Shown here piece by piece: positions 36,959 to 50,625 of a stretch of DNA of 64,000 bases. The translations under genes and the position numbers were made by a program. Numbering within the stretch: the first letter of the stretch is position 1; every line of letters begins with the position of its first letter. Location of the stretch: the NCBI GenBank assembly GCA_963680875.1, contig OY804579.1, positions 21,499,804 through 21,563,803 on the forward strand. The letters are read 5' to 3'. The DNA comes from Bathymodiolus brooksi. Its lineage: Eukaryota > Mollusca > Bivalvia > Mytilida > Modiolidae. The notes below the pieces were generated by a model that searched no databases, was not told where the DNA came from, and was given only the letters and a program-made list of their open reading frames with translations.

Positions 36959-39900
36959 ATCTGAAAATTAAACCAAACAGTGTTAGAATTAAATTTTAGA
37001 CCTGTCAAATTTTTGTTCTTCCCACGACAGGATTTGAACCCACACCATTGATACACTGCAGCACCATTCGCTTAGCCTTACGTCCAGCGCCCTAGACCAC
37101 TCGACCACATCCACTCCCTAAAAAAGGAGCTTCAATAATCGTAGTGTTACCTTTTCTCGTAAGGCAAATCTAGGGATAGGCGTAAGACATGTGTACAAGC
37201 GTGTGTAGATGGTACATATATACTTAATATTATAATTTGACAGCAATCTAATTCAGCAATTTTTAACATATTGTATAGGATAATGAAGAATTCATTATAC
37301 AGTCACATGAAAATAAAGTATATTATACAAACGTCTAGAAGCAAGTGACAACCATATAATATATCTGTCCCACTGGATCGCAAAGTTACTAAGGATACTA
37401 GGTTAATACTAAATATTATATACGTCTGAAAATTAAACCAAACAGTGTTAGAATTAGATTTTAGAGCTGTCAAATTTTTGTTCTTCCCTCGACGGGATTT
37501 GAACCCACACCATTGATACACTGCAGCACCATTCGCCTAGCCTTACGTCCAGCGCCCTAGACCACTCGACCACATCCACTCCCTAAAAAGGAGCTTCAAT
37601 AATCGTAGTGCTACCTTTTCTCGAAAGGCAAATCTAGGGATATACGTAAGACATGTGTATAAGCGTGTGTAGCTGGTACATATATACTTAATATTATAAT
37701 TTGACAGCAATCTAACTCAGCAATTTTTAACATATTGTGTAGGATAATGAAGAATTCATTATACAGTTACATGAAAATAAAGTATATTATACAAACGTCT
37801 AGTAGCAAGTGACAACCATATAATATATCTGTCCCACTGGATCTCAAAGTTACTAAGGATACTAGGTTAATACTAAATATTATATACGTCTGAAAATTAA
37901 ACCAAACAGTGTTAGAATTAGATTTTAGAGCTGTCAAATTTTTGTTCTTCCCACGACGGGATTTGAACCCACACCATTGATACACTGCAGCACCATTCGC
38001 TTAGCCTTACGTCCAGCGCCCTAGACCACTCGACCACATCCACTCCCTAAAAAAGGAGCTTCAATAATCGTAGTGCTACCTTTTCTCGTAAGGCAAATCC
38101 AGGGGAATACGTAAGACATGTGTATAAGCGTGTGTAGATGGTACATATATACTTAATATTATAATTTGACAGCAATCTAACTCAGCAATTTTTAACATAT
38201 TGTATAGGATAATGAAGAATTCATTATACAGTCACAGGAAATAAAGTATATTATACAAACGTCTAGAAGCAAGTGACAACCATAAAATATATCTGTCCCA
38301 CTGGATCTCAAAGTTACTAAGGATACTAGGTTAATACTAAATATTATATACGTCTGAAAATTAAACCAAACAGTGTTAGAATTAGATTTTAGAGCTGTCA
38401 AATTTTTGTTCTTCCCTCGACGGGATTTGAACCCACACCATTGATACACTGCAGCACCATTCGCTTAGCTTACGTCCAGCACCCTAGACCACTCGACCAC
38501 ATCCACTCCCTAAAAAAGGAGCTTCAATAATCGTAGTGCTACCTTTTCTCGTAAGGCAAATCTAGGGATATACGTAAGACATGTGTATAAGCGTGTGTAG
38601 ATGGTACATATATACTTAATATTATAATTTGACAGCCATCTAATTCAGCAATTTTTAACATATTGTATAGGATAATGAAGAATTCATTATACAGTCACAT
38701 GAAAATAAAGTATATTATACAAACGTCTAGAAGCAAGTGACAACCATATAATATATCTGTCCCACTGGATCTCAAAGTTACTAAGGATACTAGGTTAATA
38801 CTAAATATTATATACGTCTGAAAATTAAACCAAACAGTGTTAGAATTAGATTTTAGAGCTGTCAAATTTTTGTTCTTCCCACGACGGGATTTGAACCCAC
38901 ACCATTGATACACTGCAGCACCATTCGCTTAGCCTTACGTCCAGCACCCTAGACCACTCGACCACATCCACTCCCTAAAAAAGGAGCTTCAATAATCGTA
39001 GTGTTACCTTTTCTCGTAAGGCAAATCTAGGGATATACGTAAGACACGTGTATAAGCGTGTGCAGATGGTACATATATACTTAATATTATAATTTGACAG
39101 CAATCAAACTCAGCAATTTTTAACATATTGTATAGGATAATGAAGAATTCATTATACAGTCACAGGAAATAAAGTATATTATACAAACGTCTAGAAGCAA
39201 GTGACAACCATAAAATATATCTGTCCCACTGGATCTCAAAGTTACTAAGGATACTAGGTTAATACTAAATATTATATACGTCTGAAAATTAAACCAAACA
39301 GTGTTAGAATTAGATTTTAGAGCTGTCAAATTTTTGTTCTTCCCTCGACGGGATTTGAACCCACACCATTGATACACTGCAGCACCATTCGCTTAGCTTA
39401 CGTCCTGCACCCTAGACCACTCGACCACATCCACTCCCTAAAAAAGGAGCTTCAATAATCGTAGTGCTACCTTTTCTCGTAAGGCAAATCTAGGGATATA
39501 CGTAAGACATGTGTATAAGCGTGTGTAGATGGTACATATATACTTAATATTATAATTTGACAGCCATCTAATTCAGCAATTTTCAACATATTGTATAGGA
39601 TAATGATATTCATTATACAGTCACATGAAAATAAAGTATATTATACAAACGTCTAGAAGCAAGTGACAACCATATAATATATCTGTCCCACTGGATCTCA
39701 AAGTTACTAAGGATACTAGGTTAATACTAAATATTATATACGTCTGAAAATTAAACCAAACAGTGTTAGAATTAGATTTTAGAGCTGTCAAATTTTTGTT
39801 CTTCCCACGACGGGATTTGAACCCACACCATTGATACACTGCAGCACCATTCGCTTAGCCTTACGTCCAGCGCCCTAGACCACTCGACCACATCCACTCC

Positions 39901-42900
39901 CTAAAAAAGGAGCTTCAATAATCGTAGTGCTACCTTTTCTCGTAAGGCAAATCCAGGGGAATACGTAAGACATGTGTATAAGCGTGTGTAGATGGTACAT
40001 ATATACTTAATATTATAATTTGACAGCAATCTAACTCAGCAATTTTTAACATATTGTATAGGATAATGAAGAATTCATTATACAGTCACAGGAAATAAAG
40101 TATATTATACAAACGTCTAGAAGCAAGTGACAACCATAAAATATATCTGTCCCACTGGATCTCAAAGTTACTAAGGATACTAGGTTAATACTAAATATTA
40201 TATACGTCTGAAAATTAAACCAAACAGTGTTAGAATTAGATTTTAGAGCTGTCAAATATTTGTTCTTCCCTCGACGGGATTTGAACCCACACCATTGATA
40301 CACTGCAGCACCATTCGCTTAGCTTACGTCCAGCACCCTAGACCACTCGACCACATCCACTCCCTAAAAAAGGAGCTTCAATAATCGTAGTGCTACCTTT
40401 TCTCGTAAGGCAAATCTAGGGATATACGTAAGACATGTGTATAAGCGTGTGTAGATGGTACATATATACTTAATATTATAATTTGACAGCCATCTAATTC
40501 AGCAATTTTTAACATATTGTATAGGATAATGAAGAATTCATTATACAGTCACATGAAAATAAAGTATATTATACAAACGTCTAGAAGCAAGTGACAACCA
40601 TATAATATATCTGTCCCACTGGATCTCAAAGTTACTAAGGATACTAGGTTAATACTAAATATTATATACGTCTGAAAATTAAACCAAACAGTGTTAGAAT
40701 TAGATTTTAGAGCTGTCAAATTTTTGTTCTTCCCACGACGGGATTTGAACCCACACCATTGATACACTGCAGCACCATTCGCTTAGCCTTACGTCCAGCA
40801 CCCTAGACCACTCGACCACATCCACTCCCTAAAAAAGGAGCTTCAATAATCGTAGTGTTACCTTTTCTCGTAAGGCAAATCTAGGGATATACGTAAGACA
40901 CGTGTATAAGCGTGTGCAGATGGTACATATATACTTAATATTATAATTTGACAGCAATCAAACTCAGCAATTTTTAACATATTGTATAGGATAATGAAGA
41001 ATTCATTATACAGTCACAGGAAATAAAGTATATTATACAAACGTCTAGAAGCAAGTGACAACCATAAAATATATCTGTCCCACTGGATCTCAAAGTTACT
41101 AAGGATACTAGGTTAATACTAAATATTATATACGTCTGAAAATTAAACCAAACAGTGTTAGAATTAGATTTTAGAGCTGTCAAATTTTTGTTCTTCCCTC
41201 GACGGGATTTGAACCCACACCATTGATACACTGCAGCACCATTCGCTTAGCTTACGTCCTGCACCCTAGACCACTCGACCACATCCACTCCCTAAAAAAG
41301 GAGCTTCAATAATCGTAGTGCTACCTTTTCTCGTAAGGCAAATCTAGGGATATACGTAAGACATGTGTATAAGCGTGTGTAGATGGTACATATATACTTA
41401 ATATTATAATTTGACAGCCATCTAATTCAGCAATTTTCAACATATTGTATAGGATAATGATATTCATTATACAGTCACATGAAAATAAAGTATATTATAC
41501 AAACGTCTAGAAGCAAGTGACAACCATATAATATATCTGTCCCACTGGATCTCAAAGTTACTAAGGATACTAGGTTAATACTAAATATTATATACGTCTG
41601 AAAATTAAACCAAACAGTGTTAGAATTAGATTTTAGAGCTGTCAAATTTTTGTTCTTCCCACGACGGGATTTGAACCCACACCATTGATACACTGCAGCA
41701 CCATTCGCTTAGCCTTACGTCCAGCGCCCTAGACCACTCGACCACATCCACTCCCTAAAAAAGGAGCTTCAATAATCGTAGTGCTACCTTTTCTCGTAAG
41801 GCAAATCCAGGGGAATACGTAAGACATGTGTATAAGCGTGTGTAGATGGTACATATATACTTAATATTATAATTTGACAGCAATCTAACTCAGCAATTTT
41901 TAACATATTGTATAGGATAATGAAGAATTCATTATACAGTCACAGGAAATAAAGTATATTATACAAACGTCTAGAAGCAAGTGACAACCATAAAATATAT
42001 CTGTCCCACTGGATCTCAAAGTTACTAAGGATACTAGGTTAATACTAAATATTATATACGTCTGAAAATTAAACCAAACAGTGTTAGAATTAGATTTTAG
42101 AGCTGTCAAATTTTTGTTCTTCCCTCGACGGGATTTGAACCCACACCATTGATACACTGCAGCACCATTCGCTTAGCTTACGTCCAGCACCCTAGACCAC
42201 TCGACCACATCCACTCCCTAAAAAAGGAGCTTCAATAATCGTAGTGCTACCTTTTCTCGTAAGGCAAATCTAGGGATATACGTAAGACATGTGTATAAGC
42301 GTGTGTAGATGGTACATATATACTTAATATTATAATTTGACAGCCATCTAATTCAGCAATTTTTAACATATTGTATAGGATAATGAAGAATTCATTATAC
42401 AGTCACATGAAAATAAAGTATATTATACAAACGTCTAGAAGCAAGTGACAACCATATAATATATCTGTCCCACTGGATCTCAAAGTTACTAAGGATACTA
42501 GGTTAATACTAAATATTATATACGTCTGAAAATTAAACCAAACAGTGTTAGAATTAGATTTTAGAGCTGTCAAATTTTTGTTCTTCCCACGACGGGATTT
42601 GAACCCACACCATTGATACACTGCAGCACCATTCGCTTAGCCTTACGTCCAGCACCCTAGACCACTCGACCACATCCACTCCCTAAAAAAGGAGCTTCAA
42701 TAATCGTAGTGTTACCTTTTCTCGTAAGGCAAATCTAGGGATATACGTAAGACACGTGTATAAGCGTGTGCAGATGGTACATATATACTTAATATTATAA
42801 TTTGACAGCAATCAAACTCAGCAATTTTTAACATATTGTATAGGATAATGAAGAATTCATTATACAGTCACAGGAAATAAAGTATATTATACAAACGTCT

Positions 42901-44545
42901 AGAAGCAAGTGACAACCATAAAATATATCTGTCCCACTGGATCTCAAAGTTACTAAGGATACTAGGTTAATACTAAATATTATATACGTCTGAAAATTAA
43001 ACCAAACAGTGTTAGAATTAGATTTTAGAGCTGTCAAATTTTTGTTCTTCCCTCGACGGGATTTGAACCCACACCATTGATACACTGCAGCACCATTCGC
43101 TTAGCTTACGTCCTGCACCCTAGACCACTCGACCACATCCACTCCCTAAAAAAGGAGCTTCAATAATCGTAGTGCTACCTTTTCTCGTAAGGCAAATCTA
43201 GGGATATACGTAAGACATGTGTATAAGCGTGTGTAGATGGTACATATATACTTAATATTATAATTTGACAGCCATCTAATTCAGCAATTTTCAACATATT
43301 GTATAGGATAATGATATTCATTATACAGTCACATGAAAATAAAGTATATTATACAAACGTCTAGAAGCAAGTGACAACCATATAATATATCTGTCCCACT
43401 GGATCTCAAAGTTACTAAGGATACTAGGTTAATACTAAATATTATATACGTCTGAAAATTAAACCAAACAGTGTTAGAATTAGATTTTAGAGCTGTCAAA
43501 TTTTTGTTCTTCCCTCGACGGGATTTGAACCCACACCATTGATACACTGCAGCACCATTCGCTTAGCCTTACGTCCAGCGCCCTAGACCACTCGACCACA
43601 TCCACTCCCTAAAAAAGGAGCTTCAATAATCGTAGTGCTACCTTTTCTCGTAAGGCAAATCTAGGGATATACGTAAGACATGTGTATAAGCGTGTGTAGA
43701 TGGTACATATATACTTAATATTATAATTTGACAGCAATCTAACTCAGCAATTTTTAACATATTGTATAGGATAATGAAGAATTCATTATACAGTCACAGG
43801 AAATAAAGTATATTATACAAACGTCTAGAAGCAAGTGACAACCATATAATATATCTGTTCCACTGGATCTCAAAGTTACTAAGGATACTAGGTTAATACT
43901 AAATATTATATACGTCTGAAAATTAAACCAAACAGTGTTAGAATTAGATTTTAGAGCTGTCAAATTTTTGTTCTTCCCACGACGGGATTTGAACCCACAC
44001 CATTGATACACTGCAGCACCATTCGCTTAGCCTTACGTCCAGCACCCTAGACCACTCGACCACATCCACTCCCTAAAAAAGGAGCTTCAATAATCGTAGT
44101 GTTACCTTTTCTCGTAAGGCAAATCTAGGGATATACGTAAGACACGTGTATAAGCGTGTGCAGATGGTACATATATACTTAATATTATTATTTGACAGCA
44201 ATCTAACTCAGCAATTTTTAACATATTGTATAGGATAATGAAGAATTCATTATACAGTCACAGGAAATAAAGTATATTATACAAACGTCTAGAAGCAAGT
44301 GACAACCATATAATATATCTGTCCCACTGGATCTCAAAGTTACTAAGGATACTAGGTTAATACTAAATATTATATACGTCTGAAAATTAAACCAAACAGT
44401 GTTAGAATTAGATTTTAGAGCTGTCAAATTTTTGTTCTTCCCTCGACGGGATTTGAACCCACACCATTGATACACTGCAGCACCATTCGCTTAGCCTTAC
44501 GTCCAGCGCCCTTGACCACTCGACCACATCCACATCCACTCCACT
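36959..44545 (-). repeat. 464-bp SINE-containing satellite, 17 SINE copies
   Basis: Tandem units of 462-464 bp, each a tRNA-derived SINE of about 160 bp (minus strand) plus a spacer of about 300 bp. The SINE body motif CAAACAGTGTTAGAATTA recurs at about 36972, 37436, 37900 and so on to 44390. Almost every SINE keeps an A box (TGGTCGAGTGG) and a B box (GGTTCAAATCC) on the minus strand, so up to 17 internal Pol III promoters are lined up. The array ends in a SINE at both sides, giving (SINE-spacer)16-SINE. The recurring 72- and 85-codon minus frames run through SINE and spacer and are not genes. Confidence 0.95.
37985..43547 (-). repeat. 1,854-bp tetrameric higher-order repeat, three copies
   Basis: Diagnostic variants recur every 1,854 bp: TCCTGCACC at about 39405, 41260 and 43112; a 2-bp loss giving AATGATATTCATT near 39605, 41459 and 43313; and the pair CACGTGTATAAGCG / TGTGCAGATGG near 39046, 40900 and 42754. 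Within the tetramer, units with ACATGAAAATAAAG alternate with ACAGGAAATAAAG. Copies of the tetramer are almost identical (one visible private change, CAAATATTTG near 40256). Confidence 0.92.
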
Positions 44546-44548
44546 CCC

Positions 44549-44585
<37 letters not shown>
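44546..44585. repeat. (TA)n(TG)n microsatellite, right edge of satellite
   Basis: Follows a duplicated CCACATCCACATCCACTCCA stutter at the SINE 5' end, then TA and TG runs. Same two dinucleotides as the left edge, in mirror order. Confidence 0.85.
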
Positions 44586-44910
44586 TCAGTGGGTTAAGAT
44601 GAGAGGTGATTGTTCGTTTTGTTGATATTGGTGGAATTTATTACCATCACTGTTAAAACTTTCTTTTCATAATACACGTTTGATTTATTATGATCACATT
44701 TAATTTGAATGTTATGTGGATCATTAGGCCTCTTTCTTAAATTACGAACGATAACTTTGTGTCATTTGAGAAATATTGCCTCGAATTCGTCACGTATATT
44801 TTCTTAATATCACAACGTACAGTCCTACTTGCTGTCTTACCAATGTCCACAGGCAAATTATAATCAGAAGTACGGAATATTGTTAAAAAAAATTCAAATA
44901 TGTCTGTGAT
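44586..44910. repeat. Dispersed repeat, paired with 54185-54600
   Basis: GGTGATTGTTCGTTTTGTTG and ATATTGGTGGAATT match 54195-54232; weaker matches continue (CAAATTATAATCAGAAGTA near 44853 against CAGATTATAATCGACAGTT near 54518). Family unknown. Confidence 0.5.
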
Positions 44911-46779
44911 GTCAATAATGAACTGTAATCTAAATAAAATTATATGTTTTTCTCTCTTTTTTTTACGATATTCTTACCTCTAATGATATCCTGTATAGGA
45001 TCATGCCATCGGTCATGTTTTCAACCGATCAATCAACACGGAGCCTATCAAATCTTGAGGTATCAAAATTAATGATTTCAGCACCCATAAACAAAGCGTT
45101 CTTTCAATATTTTTGTCTATTTGTCGATTTCTCGATTTTTAAATGTCGCCTACTATACAATATGTTTACAAGCACACTATGTGTAATATTTGAATTTTAT
45201 TTGTCCAAACAGAAATTGCGTGTTCTGCATTGTTTTTGCAAAAGCGCTTTCTGTTACATATGCACAGACATCGTTACGTTTCTAGCTAAACCGAGCACAC
45301 GCTGAGCGATGTCCGATTGGTCAATATATTTTATTTATTTTGAAAAAAAATGAAAATCAAGCATACATCTAATTCTATATAAGTAGATAGTAATTAAATG
45401 CTTCATGGAGATTCAGACGAATCAGGAATCAAATAAGACAAATAAAAGCATTACACGACGATGTACATTAAGAACCACGCGACTTCCATCACAGTATACA
45501 CTTTTCCATTACCTTTTAAGATTTACCTTTTGATATAGTACAATGTCTGTTTCATTACCTGAACTGCATGATAGTCACCTGGAAATCGTTGATAATAAGA
45601 AAAATCAACGTGCACTAGTAATTTTGTTTAGAATAAGACACGAACGTTCTTAGCAACATGCGATCAAATTATTTCTTGACATCACTTTGCTTTAGATACG
45701 TTGATCAATGCATTCAGTATTTACTTATCTTAATTACCTCGTTTTTACGTCTTTCACATTTTGCGTGAAAGTCACTAAAAACATGTAAATGCGTATATTA
45801 GGATTTCTAGATTCCAAGATATACTATTTAATAAAATTAGTATAAAATTATAGCTTATATAAAGACTCTGAAAAGCACTAGATAATAACGTAAATATATT
45901 GCTTCACTGAGCAAAGAGGAACAAGGTACAAATAGTTCATCCATCACGCACATCAACGGGGACTTTAACATAAAAACAAAATAGGAATTTAGCGAAAGAG
46001 TAACACTAATCACAACCAACACAATGAAGCAACAACAATCACAACCAACACAATGAAACAACAACACACATTGTCGTAAACGTTCTAAGTTCTAATAGAA
46101 AAATAGTAGAAACAGAGCAATATTGATTTTCCTAACACACATATAAATGGCCTCTCAGTTTATTCGCTTGATACAGGCACTTTAGTTAAAAGTGGCAGGT
46201 CATTCGCTCTCGAAATAGAAATAGCTGAAACTCTTATCAGTGAGACTGATATATATTCACTTGTCGTCTTTGATTGGCACGTATTCGCGACTTCGTGCAA
46301 TTTTACATGGACCGTATTGTATACACATCATGGTGGGTATAAATAAAGATATTGTAGACATACATATAACTATTTTGGTAGAAGATGATAAATTACAAAA
46401 ATGATTGAGTTGATTTTCATTTCGTGTTACTTAGCTTATGCCGAAGTCTATATATTTGCATGGCCATGCATGACTGACGTTTTCAGTGATGCCTTTTCCT
46501 CAATACATCTTGTGCGTATCACGAAGAGAAATGTTTCCGAAAATATAATAATACGCCTTTATTGTTAAGTGAAATAAATTGCTATTTCTATTTCTGTTTT
46601 GGTTTTCACAGGATAACTGTGAAGACGAAAATGGTATCATTTAATGTAAGATCCAAAGTCCTTGAACTGATGTAGTCACTTAACAAATATATATGACCAT
46701 ACGAGATTTATCATTAGAAGAAATTATGACATTATATAATACTGAATACCAAATGATGTCTTAAATTGCATGGCTTATA
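44911..46779. other. Unrecognised DNA with a small tandem duplication
   Basis: At 46001-46075 a unit of about 29 bp containing AACAACAATCACAACCAACA is repeated about 2.5 times. A 100-codon plus frame (45003-45305) has no recognisable motif. Confidence 0.4.
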
Positions 46780-46829
46780 ATTGTATTCTTTTTTGAAGTG
46801 AGAAGGGTTTTGTTCGTAATCTGTAGACG

Positions 46830-47060
46830 TACAGAATTATACCCATGCTTACCCTTCATGAGTACCAGGGTTCACCTCCGGGTTGTTGGTGGGATCCGTG
46901 TTGCTCATCTTTTTCGTTTTCTGGTTTTTGTTTGGTTTTTGTTTGTTTGTTTTGTTTGTTTGTTTTTGTTTGTTTGTCTTTGTTCTGTTTCTTGACCCTA
47001 ATGTTGTCTGTGTCCTTGAATTGTCTTAATGGCCCCTTACGTTCTCCCTAACGTCTATGT
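46830..47060 (+). mobile_element. Retroelement 3'-end fragment, second subfamily
   Basis: GGTTCACCTCCGGGTTGTTG, GTGGGATCCGTGTTGCTCAT, a GTTT-rich stretch, CCTAATGTTGTCTGTGTCC and GGCCCCTTACGTTCTCCCTA follow the subfamily order. Confidence 0.65.
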
Positions 47061-47839
47061 ACATGTATATTGTATCATACGTACTGTGTTTACTAGTAAA
47101 GTTTGTTGTATATTGTAGGGTAATACATGTATCTGTGTCATGTGATTAACCAGACTGAAATAAAGGTTGAGACATTTCAAAATTCAAATTAGCACTTCTA
47201 TTATGAGCTCCATTGAACGGTTAATTTGCTAAAATCTTCTGAGAATAAAATAATTTATTTCTCATTAAATATGAGAATTTCTCAAGCAAGTTTGTGACAG
47301 AAAGTGATCAATAAAAATCTGTGGTATGCATTTAAATAGTTAAAGTCGATATTCTGACATTCAGTTTTATAATTAAAAACATATATATCATTTTTTTTCT
47401 TGCACATTCACGAGGCTTTAATATGTAGGGGAGACTTAATTTCAATGCAATGTTACCTCTATGATAGGAGTAAATCGACTTAATTTAAATTAGGTCAACC
47501 AGGTAAAACACATTAATCTCCCTTTCATTGAAGTAATTATATATGCATCCAAGCATACTTTAATGGTCATTTCTATTATTAGTCAAATAATAGCCCTTCT
47601 CTGGTTAGATCTAGTAATGTTTTTTCTACACTGATACAAATGTTTTTAAAATTGTACAATTATGATAATGTTAAAGTTTAGCAAACACAAAATCCAATTT
47701 CATTACCTTGGTATCTAATAATTACACATGCGGCAAAATACAACACACGAAAGACGAATTCTCTGATTGTGCTAAGTTACGCAGGTATTGTTATTCTCCA
47801 TAGTCAAGGTCCTATTTTTATTCGGATTTGTTTCATAGT
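47061..47839. other. Unrecognised AT-rich DNA
   Basis: No supported feature. Confidence 0.4.
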
Positions 47840-48030
47840 ACCCATTTAACACACATTAGGCCAGCCATGTATCTGATATCTTTAGTTTTCTGTTTTGTGT
47901 GGTGTTGGTTTGTTTTGTTTGTCTTAGTTCTGTGTCTTGTGCACCCAATGTTGCCAATGTCACTGGACATTTCCATTCTTGATTGCCATTCTTCGAGTTT
48001 CAATGACGTTTGTTTATATTACTTATGGTT
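47840..48030 (+). mobile_element. Retroelement 3'-end fragment, second subfamily
   Basis: TTTAGTTTTCTGTTTTGTGT, CTTAGTTCTGTGTCTTGTGC, ACCCAATGTTGCCAATGTC and CCATTCTTGATTGCCATTC identify it. Confidence 0.6.
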
Positions 48031-48114
48031 ATATTTACTTCTGAAATCAACGCCCACCACAACAAACAACTTAGATATCTTCTGACGAGTGATAAAATGT
48101 GGTCATTATTTACG

Positions 48115-48165
48115 GCAGGCTATTGTTGGTTTTCTCCGAGTACTCCGGTTTCAGCCACCATGAAA
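48115..48165 (+). mobile_element. Short SINE core fragment
   Basis: GGTTTTCTCCGAGTACTCCG and GTTTCAGCCACCATG match the SINE core at 56318-56350. Only about 50 bp remain. Confidence 0.5.
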
Positions 48166-49494
48166 TAGCGGAAATAATAATCCTAATCCGCTTTGGCATT
48201 GCTATTTGTGCATTCAATTGGACTGAACTACAAACGTGTTCTCATGAAATCGAAACCTAATCACATACGAAGACAGGTGTTGAAATAAAAACATATATCT
48301 AATATACATACACGTCATTCTATGCTCATGGAACCGAACCTAGATCACATGAGTCAAAATACAAATGTTGAGACATACACGTAATATGAAACCAAAACCC
48401 ATTCACATGAGTCTAACTACATGTATGTCAGGGTTATATGGCACGTGGTAATTAAATCTAAGAAATGGTGGCGACAAGTAGTTGAACTAGGACGTGAATA
48501 AACGGTATCATAGCATCCGTGGTAAGATAGGGTCGTACTATATATCATATAAACATCGAAGATACCTTTCCTAAGTATGTATAATTCGCTATAAAGCCTA
48601 CCTCTAAACCGCTTAGTCTTATGTCATGATTACGCAGTATACAAAATGGCTTCCAATGTTTGAATATGATATTATATTCTTTAAATATGTTAAAGTAAAT
48701 GTGGAGTACCGTTGTCTGAAGAATCCATCAAGTAGAGAGGATGCCAGGATGCATAGCAATAGTACAAATACAAAGCATATAATAATCACAAAGAAAACAT
48801 CATTATATAATAAAAAGAAGTGATGATATCATCTTCTTCCACATCAATATACCCGACATGAAGTTCTAATTTTGTGTGTCAAAGAGATTACACCTCACCA
48901 AATACAGTAATCGGACTTAAAAAGTCATATGGCCTGATTGCATACTTTGTAGGTGTAAATACAACTAGTACAAAACGTGTTTTCGGGAAACCCCTTAAAA
49001 CGAAGATAAATATATTGTTCACACATTACTGGTAGTAAAGACAAGTGGATTTTGATACATCTATTTGTGATGAAAGAAATGATTATGCCATCAGAGCGAC
49101 AGCCACGTGAACTGGATCGATTTGTGTATTTACTACTATTAATATATGCAAGATATATGTACTTGAATGCAAAAACCAAAGATTGTCGGGTTCTTCACGA
49201 TTATGCGACGAGAGCTTCAAAAATATAAATGATTTCTGTAGCTGCATTTTTTCTAATGATGTATATCATACGGTATCCCAAAGTTCGGATCTGTTCCATC
49301 CTGAACTGTACAATTCTCTATTGCCACTTTTCGTTTAAGTTGTTGTGCTCTTATTTTAAATACTAAATGAGTGATGACCATGGTTGGTATATTTTCTAAT
49401 CATTATGAAGAGACTGATCTAGAAATGACAAAAACATAACTCATCTAATAGTCGATGCATGTCTATATGGACATCCACTGGAATAATAATTGTT
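48166..49494. other. Unrecognised DNA
   Basis: 48240-48430 has degenerate repeated blocks (ATGAAATCGAAACC, ATGGAACCGAACC, ATGAAACCAAAACC, each followed by CACAT). No gene supported. Confidence 0.35.
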
Positions 49495-50625
49495 CGTGCC
49501 TAATTCTTTATTCCTAATCCTTTAATGGTTATTCCTATTTCTACATTCATAATCTTTAAATATGAATGGTCTAAATTCATCATGAGTATTTCTAATAAAT
49601 TGATATATATCTAATTTAGTGTGCACGACGCTTGCTTGATAATTTGTTCTTTATTGCTTATTATTTTTTAATGCACGATTCAAAATCTTTTACATAATTA
49701 CTAATTACGAATTCCTCCTTCAATATTTCCTATTTCTAATGCTATGTTGTAATTACAATGTACTTCCTGCTGAAATATTAATCCTTACTCCTTATTTATT
49801 TTACAGTTTTACTGCCTTTAGTAGAACCCTATAACTATTTAAGAATGGGGCATTTTGCTTTCATAGCTCATGCGAAATCGGACGTAACTATTTCGTAGCT
49901 CAACGTCACGCGCTGAAACGTCTTATATAATGTGACGTCGATGTGGATAATTAAAAAAAACATAAGTGGGAATTCCATTCATAGAAAATAGTGCCAATCC
50001 AGATATCGTCATCAAGCAATCAATGAATGAGTGTACATCCATATAGGATACAATCATATGGGAATAAGAACATTTAATACCAGACATATAATTGGTTCTA
50101 CGTGCTTCTTTTTCTCAGAAATGCACGTGAAGCTCCCCGTGGAACTGACTAGCAACATCCGGGTATATTTTGTAGTTACGCAATCAAAATCTCAGAATTT
50201 TACTAAGACGGGAATGATAGTAAATACACACCTTCAGTTCACCCAGTTGTCGCTAATAGATTGTAATTATCCCCTCCCAGCAAAAAAGGCAGATATAGAA
50301 AAATACAACAATTACATTCAAGTAAATATATGTTAGAAGAACTCGTTAAAGTGAAAAAATAAGGGGTAATAAATTAACTAATTAACATATTAGCAGGGAC
50401 AATTTACAATATATCGATTAGAATATGTAATATTGGAGGAGAAATTACGAATTCATAATTAGTAATGAAGGATTTGGAATCAGAAAGGAAGAAAAAAAAA
50501 TTAAATAAGAACTAAAGATTACAGATGCAGAATTTAGAATTACGAATGGCGAATGTAGAATGAAGAACTAGGATTTACAATAACAAAAACATGAGAATTA
50601 GGAATTGAGTAATACGAATTTGACC
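49495..50625. mobile_element. Degenerate foldback candidate
   Basis: 49495-49795 is rich in CCTAATTCTT-like blocks and 50362-50625 is rich in their reverse complements. The best-matching inner parts are TACTAATTACGAATTC (49698-49715) against GAATTCATAATTAGTA (50450-50465), and CCTGCTGAAATATTAA (49767) against TTAACATATTAGCAGG (50381). The core includes a 101-codon plus frame (50031-50336) without recognisable motif. The low-complexity sequence makes this call tentative. Confidence 0.45.

Noticed and set aside
36959..44545. Cluster of functional tRNA-Leu or tRNA-Ser genes
   Set aside because: A and B boxes are present, but each is followed by a constant SINE body, a complete cloverleaf is not evident, and the repeat occurs as SINE units elsewhere.
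36959..44545. Repeated 72- and 85-codon minus-strand frames as a small gene family
   Set aside because: They run through the SINE tRNA region and spacer and alternate in length because of a 1-bp indel, as expected of non-coding satellite.
46900..46995. GTTT-rich stretch as a simple microsatellite or SINE tail
   Set aside because: It lies inside a retroelement 3'-end copy and is explained by local slippage there.
50031..50336. 101-codon open frame as the coding core of the foldback candidate
   Set aside because: No motif resembling a transposase or any known protein.
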